Shown here in pieces: positions 60,460 to 62,629 of a stretch of DNA of 62,629 nucleotides. Location of the stretch: IMG/VR virus record IMGVR_UViG_3300042691_021403, positions 1 through 62,629 of that record, one strand, 5' to 3'. The stretch is from a virus. How positions within the stretch are numbered: position 1 is the stretch's first letter; every line of letters starts with the position of its first letter. Both the position numbers and the translations under genes were made by a program. A model generated the notes under the pieces. The model was not told the DNA's origin and did no database searches. It worked only from the letters and a program-made list of their open reading frames with translations.

Positions 60460-60869
60460 AGTTTTTCCACTACAATTTTATTTCCAAAATCTTCACCAAA
60501 CGAAATGTTTTCGTGGTACACTTTCACCAAGCCCTTCCGTGAGAGTCCTTCAATAGCAAGAAACGCACAGAATGCATTCATTCTTTCAGATACTTGTTCA
60601 GCATCTTTTGATTGTTCGAGTCCTTCACCGGTGGCTAGCATCTCGGAGATGAGTAGGACTTCATCAAGGCGTGAGTTTTCCTCATTATCGGCAATCTTTA
60701 GGAGTGTGTCCACATCCGAATCAGATAGTGCTTTCAGAAAATCACCAGGTCGCATATAACCAGAATCGGATAGGTCCATAGCAAGGGTACGGGTAAGGGG
60801 TAGGAAGTCCTTGCATTTTATCACCTTATCGTATGAAATGGCAATAGGTCCTTCATCAAAATCATCCAT
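60456..60869 (-). CDS. Conserved phage protein
   Basis: 137 residues, mostly helical (GDFLKALSDSDVDTLLKIAD). C-terminal EGLSRKGLVKVYHENISFGE ends in strands. Ribosome site AAAGGAG. No function known; common in phages with this early region. Confidence 0.65.
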   Translation of the reverse strand: MDDFDEGPIAISYDKVIKCKDFLPLTRTLAMDLSDSGYMRPGDFLKALSDSDVDTLLKIADNEENSRLDEVLLISEMLATGEGLEQSKDAEQVSERMNAFCAFLAIEGLSRKGLVKVYHENISFGEDFGNKIVVEKL

Positions 60870-60881
60870 AATATGCTCCTT

Positions 60882-61103
60882 TTAAAGAATTTTACCAATA
60901 CCGTGGTAAATCAGGTCATCAAGTTCTTTTTGATAATCTTTACCTTCCCTACGTTTCTGCCAAATCGCACTGATAATCTCATTCATTTGTTCGGAAGTGG
61001 CATAATCACCAATGGACAGATTCCGATATTTAACTTCATTCAGCAGGTCATCATCTTCAATTTGGTCCAAATCAACATCAACATCAACAGTAACATAAGC
61101 CAT
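60882..61103 (-). CDS. Small acidic protein
   Basis: 73 residues. VDVDVDLDQIEDDDLLNEVK gives an acidic N-terminus, helix follows. 1-bp overlap with the next gene. Unknown, perhaps a DNA-mimic or adaptor, but that is speculation. Confidence 0.6.
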   Translation of the reverse strand: MAYVTVDVDVDLDQIEDDDLLNEVKYRNLSIGDYATSEQMNEIISAIWQKRREGKDYQKELDDLIYHGIGKIL

Positions 61104-61510
61104 TATTCAGTCTCCTTTTCTGTGCAAAACTCTTTAAAATAACTCCATGGTCCGGTGAATAGGTGCTCACCTTCCCAGCCAAACACGGTGATACGGTCAG
61201 AATAAATGTGGTACTCATATTCTTGACCACAATCTTTGGTTGTCACTGGGTAGATATAGAAACCACCAACACCGGTTTTAAAATGTGCAATCATTTGTGC
61301 GGCGAGGCAACCCATACCGTTAGCCACTTTCCGCTTTTCATCAAACGGAATACCATTTACAATCGCATTAAATGAATTCAGAAATTCAGCCAGTTCAGCA
61401 CCGTGACCGGACGGATAACCATCAAACTGGCGGTACATATTGATAATCGGTTCAGGTGATTCACCTTCATAATGGTCAGTGTAAACAAAGGTAAGAGAGC
61501 GAGTTCCCAT
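61103..61510 (-). CDS. Conserved phage protein
   Basis: 135 residues. GTRSLTFVYTDHYEGESPEP and INMYRQFDGYPSGHGAELAE are conserved in many phages; function unknown. Ribosome site AAAAGGAA. Confidence 0.72.
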   Translation of the reverse strand: MGTRSLTFVYTDHYEGESPEPIINMYRQFDGYPSGHGAELAEFLNSFNAIVNGIPFDEKRKVANGMGCLAAQMIAHFKTGVGGFYIYPVTTKDCGQEYEYHIYSDRITVFGWEGEHLFTGPWSYFKEFCTEKETE

Positions 61511-61524
61511 GATATAATTCCTTT

Positions 61525-61929
61525 TCAGTTTGTTTTAAATGAGTCAAACCATGCGAGTAGAATATCCCTAGCTTCCGAGCGGGATATTGCAAACTCACGT
61601 TCCAGATAGGGTGCCGCACCCCACATATTAGTTTCACCAGAATCCCGTAGTTCAACGAGATAATCAAAATATTCTTTCATTTCATTTTCCTTATCAAAAC
61701 CAAGTGCAATATACACACATTCACGCACGGCTGTATCTGTAGCCTCACCGAAATCATTGGGAAACCTTCGTGACAGGCTTTCCAATTCATCATATACTTG
61801 ATTCCAATTCATTTTGAGATTCCGTGCCATACGGACAATGGAATGAACGGCATCATTACCAAAATCGGTATACATTGCATAATAGGGTGTAGGAAAATCA
61901 ACGGGGTTATTTGTATTTGTGGAGTGCAT
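61525..61929 (-). CDS. Conserved phage protein
   Basis: 134 residues, helical (YYAMYTDFGNDAVHSIVRMA; WFDSFKTN end). Contains a Trp-rich middle. Function unknown; typical early phage protein. Confidence 0.65.
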   Translation of the reverse strand: MHSTNTNNPVDFPTPYYAMYTDFGNDAVHSIVRMARNLKMNWNQVYDELESLSRRFPNDFGEATDTAVRECVYIALGFDKENEMKEYFDYLVELRDSGETNMWGAAPYLEREFAISRSEARDILLAWFDSFKTN

Positions 61930-61938
61930 AATGTTCTT

Positions 61939-62157
61939 TCAATATGGATAAGCCGAGAAAGTCTTTGCGTCCTTCATTAGACAATATGATGCACGGTTCA
62001 TCCATCCGTCATTCTTCCGATGTGCCCGTGGTCCACGGAAACGGATTTTGTATTTACCAGGGTAAACAGAACGAAACTCATTCAGAAGATGAATTGGTAT
62101 GTTAGTGAACACTGCGGCAGTATTCATCCGAGAATAGAATCGAAAAATATTAGACAT
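61939..62157 (-). CDS. Small conserved protein
   Basis: 72 residues from the ATG at 62157 (coupled TAATG to the previous gene; an in-frame ATG lies four codons upstream). Basic and strand-rich (IRFRGPRAHRKNDGWMNRAS). No family recognised. Confidence 0.65.
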   Translation of the reverse strand: MSNIFRFYSRMNTAAVFTNIPIHLLNEFRSVYPGKYKIRFRGPRAHRKNDGWMNRASYCLMKDAKTFSAYPY

Positions 62158-62327
62158 TATGCCATCCATGGTTCATCAAAAGTATATGCATCAGATGCCA
62201 GATTCATCTCCTGAATTACAATAGAGATATGATATTCAGCATCAGTCCGAGAATAAAAGGTTTCTACAAGGGTTCCAGAATAGAATACCTCATAGAGTCC
62301 ATCATCATTTTCAATAATATCAAACAT
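62157..62327 (-). CDS. Small acidic protein
   Basis: 56 residues (MFDIIENDDGLYEVFYSGTL, then VETFYSRTDAEYHIS). Its stop and the start of the next gene overlap as TAATG, and its start overlaps the upstream stop. Probably real despite its size; unknown function. Confidence 0.65.
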   Translation of the reverse strand: MFDIIENDDGLYEVFYSGTLVETFYSRTDAEYHISIVIQEMNLASDAYTFDEPWMA

Positions 62328-62515
62328 TATTCGTCCTCATCAACAGTAGCAAAGAGTTTAGCACCTTCGTCCATAAAGACAGAGAATGCCATCATAGTCT
62401 TTTCAGAATAGATCATTCTCCCATGCTTTTGAATGTCCTGAAGTAACTCCAAGAAACCAATTCCAAGAAAATTACGTTCTTTATCCAAGATAGAAATTGC
62501 AGTAGTGATTTTCAT
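62327..62515 (-). CDS. Small protein
   Basis: 62 residues from the ATG at 62515, chosen because GGAG lies 8 bp upstream. MKITTAISILDKERNFLGIG then helix. Unknown function. Confidence 0.6.
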   Translation of the reverse strand: MKITTAISILDKERNFLGIGFLELLQDIQKHGRMIYSEKTMMAFSVFMDEGAKLFATVDEDE

Positions 62516-62528
62516 AGTAACTCCGTCA

Positions 62529-62629
62529 TTAAACCTTATAAACCTTTTCTTCAACAACGGGATAAACTGCCCTGAATGTAATCTTAGAACAATCAGAATA
62601 ACGTTTCTTCAAGAAATTCCGAATTGCGG
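62529..62629 (-). CDS. Partial gene leaving the window
   Basis: 33 codons of an open frame (RNFLKKRYSDCSKITFRAVY) end at TAA 62531-62529; the start lies beyond the right edge. Short, so the call rests on its position in the operon and lack of other frames. Confidence 0.5.
   Translation of the reverse strand, partial: AIRNFLKKRYSDCSKITFRAVYPVVEEKVYKV

Noticed and set aside
1-62629. tRNA genes
   Set aside because: No cloverleaf was seen by eye apart from the tmRNA acceptor domain; a tRNAscan run would settle this.
1-62629. Integrase, transposase or insertion sequence
   Set aside because: No such gene or terminal inverted repeats were seen, so no sign of lysogeny or insertion in this window.

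Overview
The window is a dense, almost gap-free stretch of a large T4-like myovirus genome (contractile-tailed dsDNA phage). Evidence: a full set of T4-type baseplate, hub and tail-tube genes, and the T4 replication and late-transcription cluster (gp32, gp59, gp33 in T4 order). It also has T4-type late promoters (TATAAATA), a PhoH gene, tail fibres with S74 chaperone domains, and a long run of tiny overlapping genes typical of phage early regions. The host is not shown directly. The tmRNA tag (ANDEKFALAA) and sigma70-like promoters point to a proteobacterium; a betaproteobacterial host is possible but only weakly supported.

Layout. (1) 1-26.5 kb, leftward: a structural operon that starts at a TATAAATA promoter near 26.52 kb. 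It encodes, in transcription order, tail-tube cap gp48, wedge gp53, hub (gp27-like), an OB-fold hub protein (gp5 N-terminus), a separate central spike, an unknown protein, gp25, gp6, a gp7-like wedge protein, a fibre, gp8, a 2186-residue DUF4815 protein, a small coiled coil, a collagen-like S74 tail fibre, a small beta protein and a fibre cut by the window edge. (2) 26.5-34.4 kb, rightward: head-completion gp4, a glycosyltransferase-FkbM fusion, a conserved unknown, tail tube gp19, a gp26-like assembly protein with an apparent programmed -1 frameshift, a tape-measure-like protein with a lysozyme-like domain, and a paralogous second tape-measure-like protein. (3) 34.4-37.9 kb, leftward: gp32, a nucleotidase, gp59, gp33, a membrane protein, a SleB-type cell-wall hydrolase and a circularly permuted (two-piece) tmRNA with its own consensus promoter. 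(4) 37.9-49.5 kb: a methyltransferase, three 2-oxoglutarate/Fe(II) oxygenases (a fourth lies near 46 kb), a divergent S74 fibre, two GT25-type glycosyltransferases (one fused to a methyltransferase), an exonuclease, PhoH, a MazG-like enzyme, a GT-A glycosyltransferase and small conserved phage genes. (5) 49.5-62.6 kb, leftward: small early-type genes with two AAA+ ATPases (one CobS/MoxR-like), an SPFH/prohibitin lipoprotein, a nucleotidyltransferase-fold protein, a polynucleotide kinase and a DEDD exonuclease. This region is driven by several sigma70-like promoters whose -35 box is usually TTGCCA rather than TTGACA.

How it fits together. Late genes carry T4-type TATAAATA boxes and the window encodes the late coactivator gp33, so a gp55-like sigma factor should exist elsewhere in the genome. 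Early genes use host-type promoters, some overlapping terminators. The most striking items are the phage-encoded permuted tmRNA (37.5-37.8 kb), the frameshifted gp26-like gene (30.75 kb), the back-to-back late promoters at 40.5 kb that join an oxygenase operon to a tail fibre, the relocation of the hub lysozyme domain out of gp5, and the combination of a collagen-like fibre with prolyl-hydroxylase-like oxygenases and GT25 glycosyltransferases. All family assignments were made by eye from sequence motifs; no database search was run.
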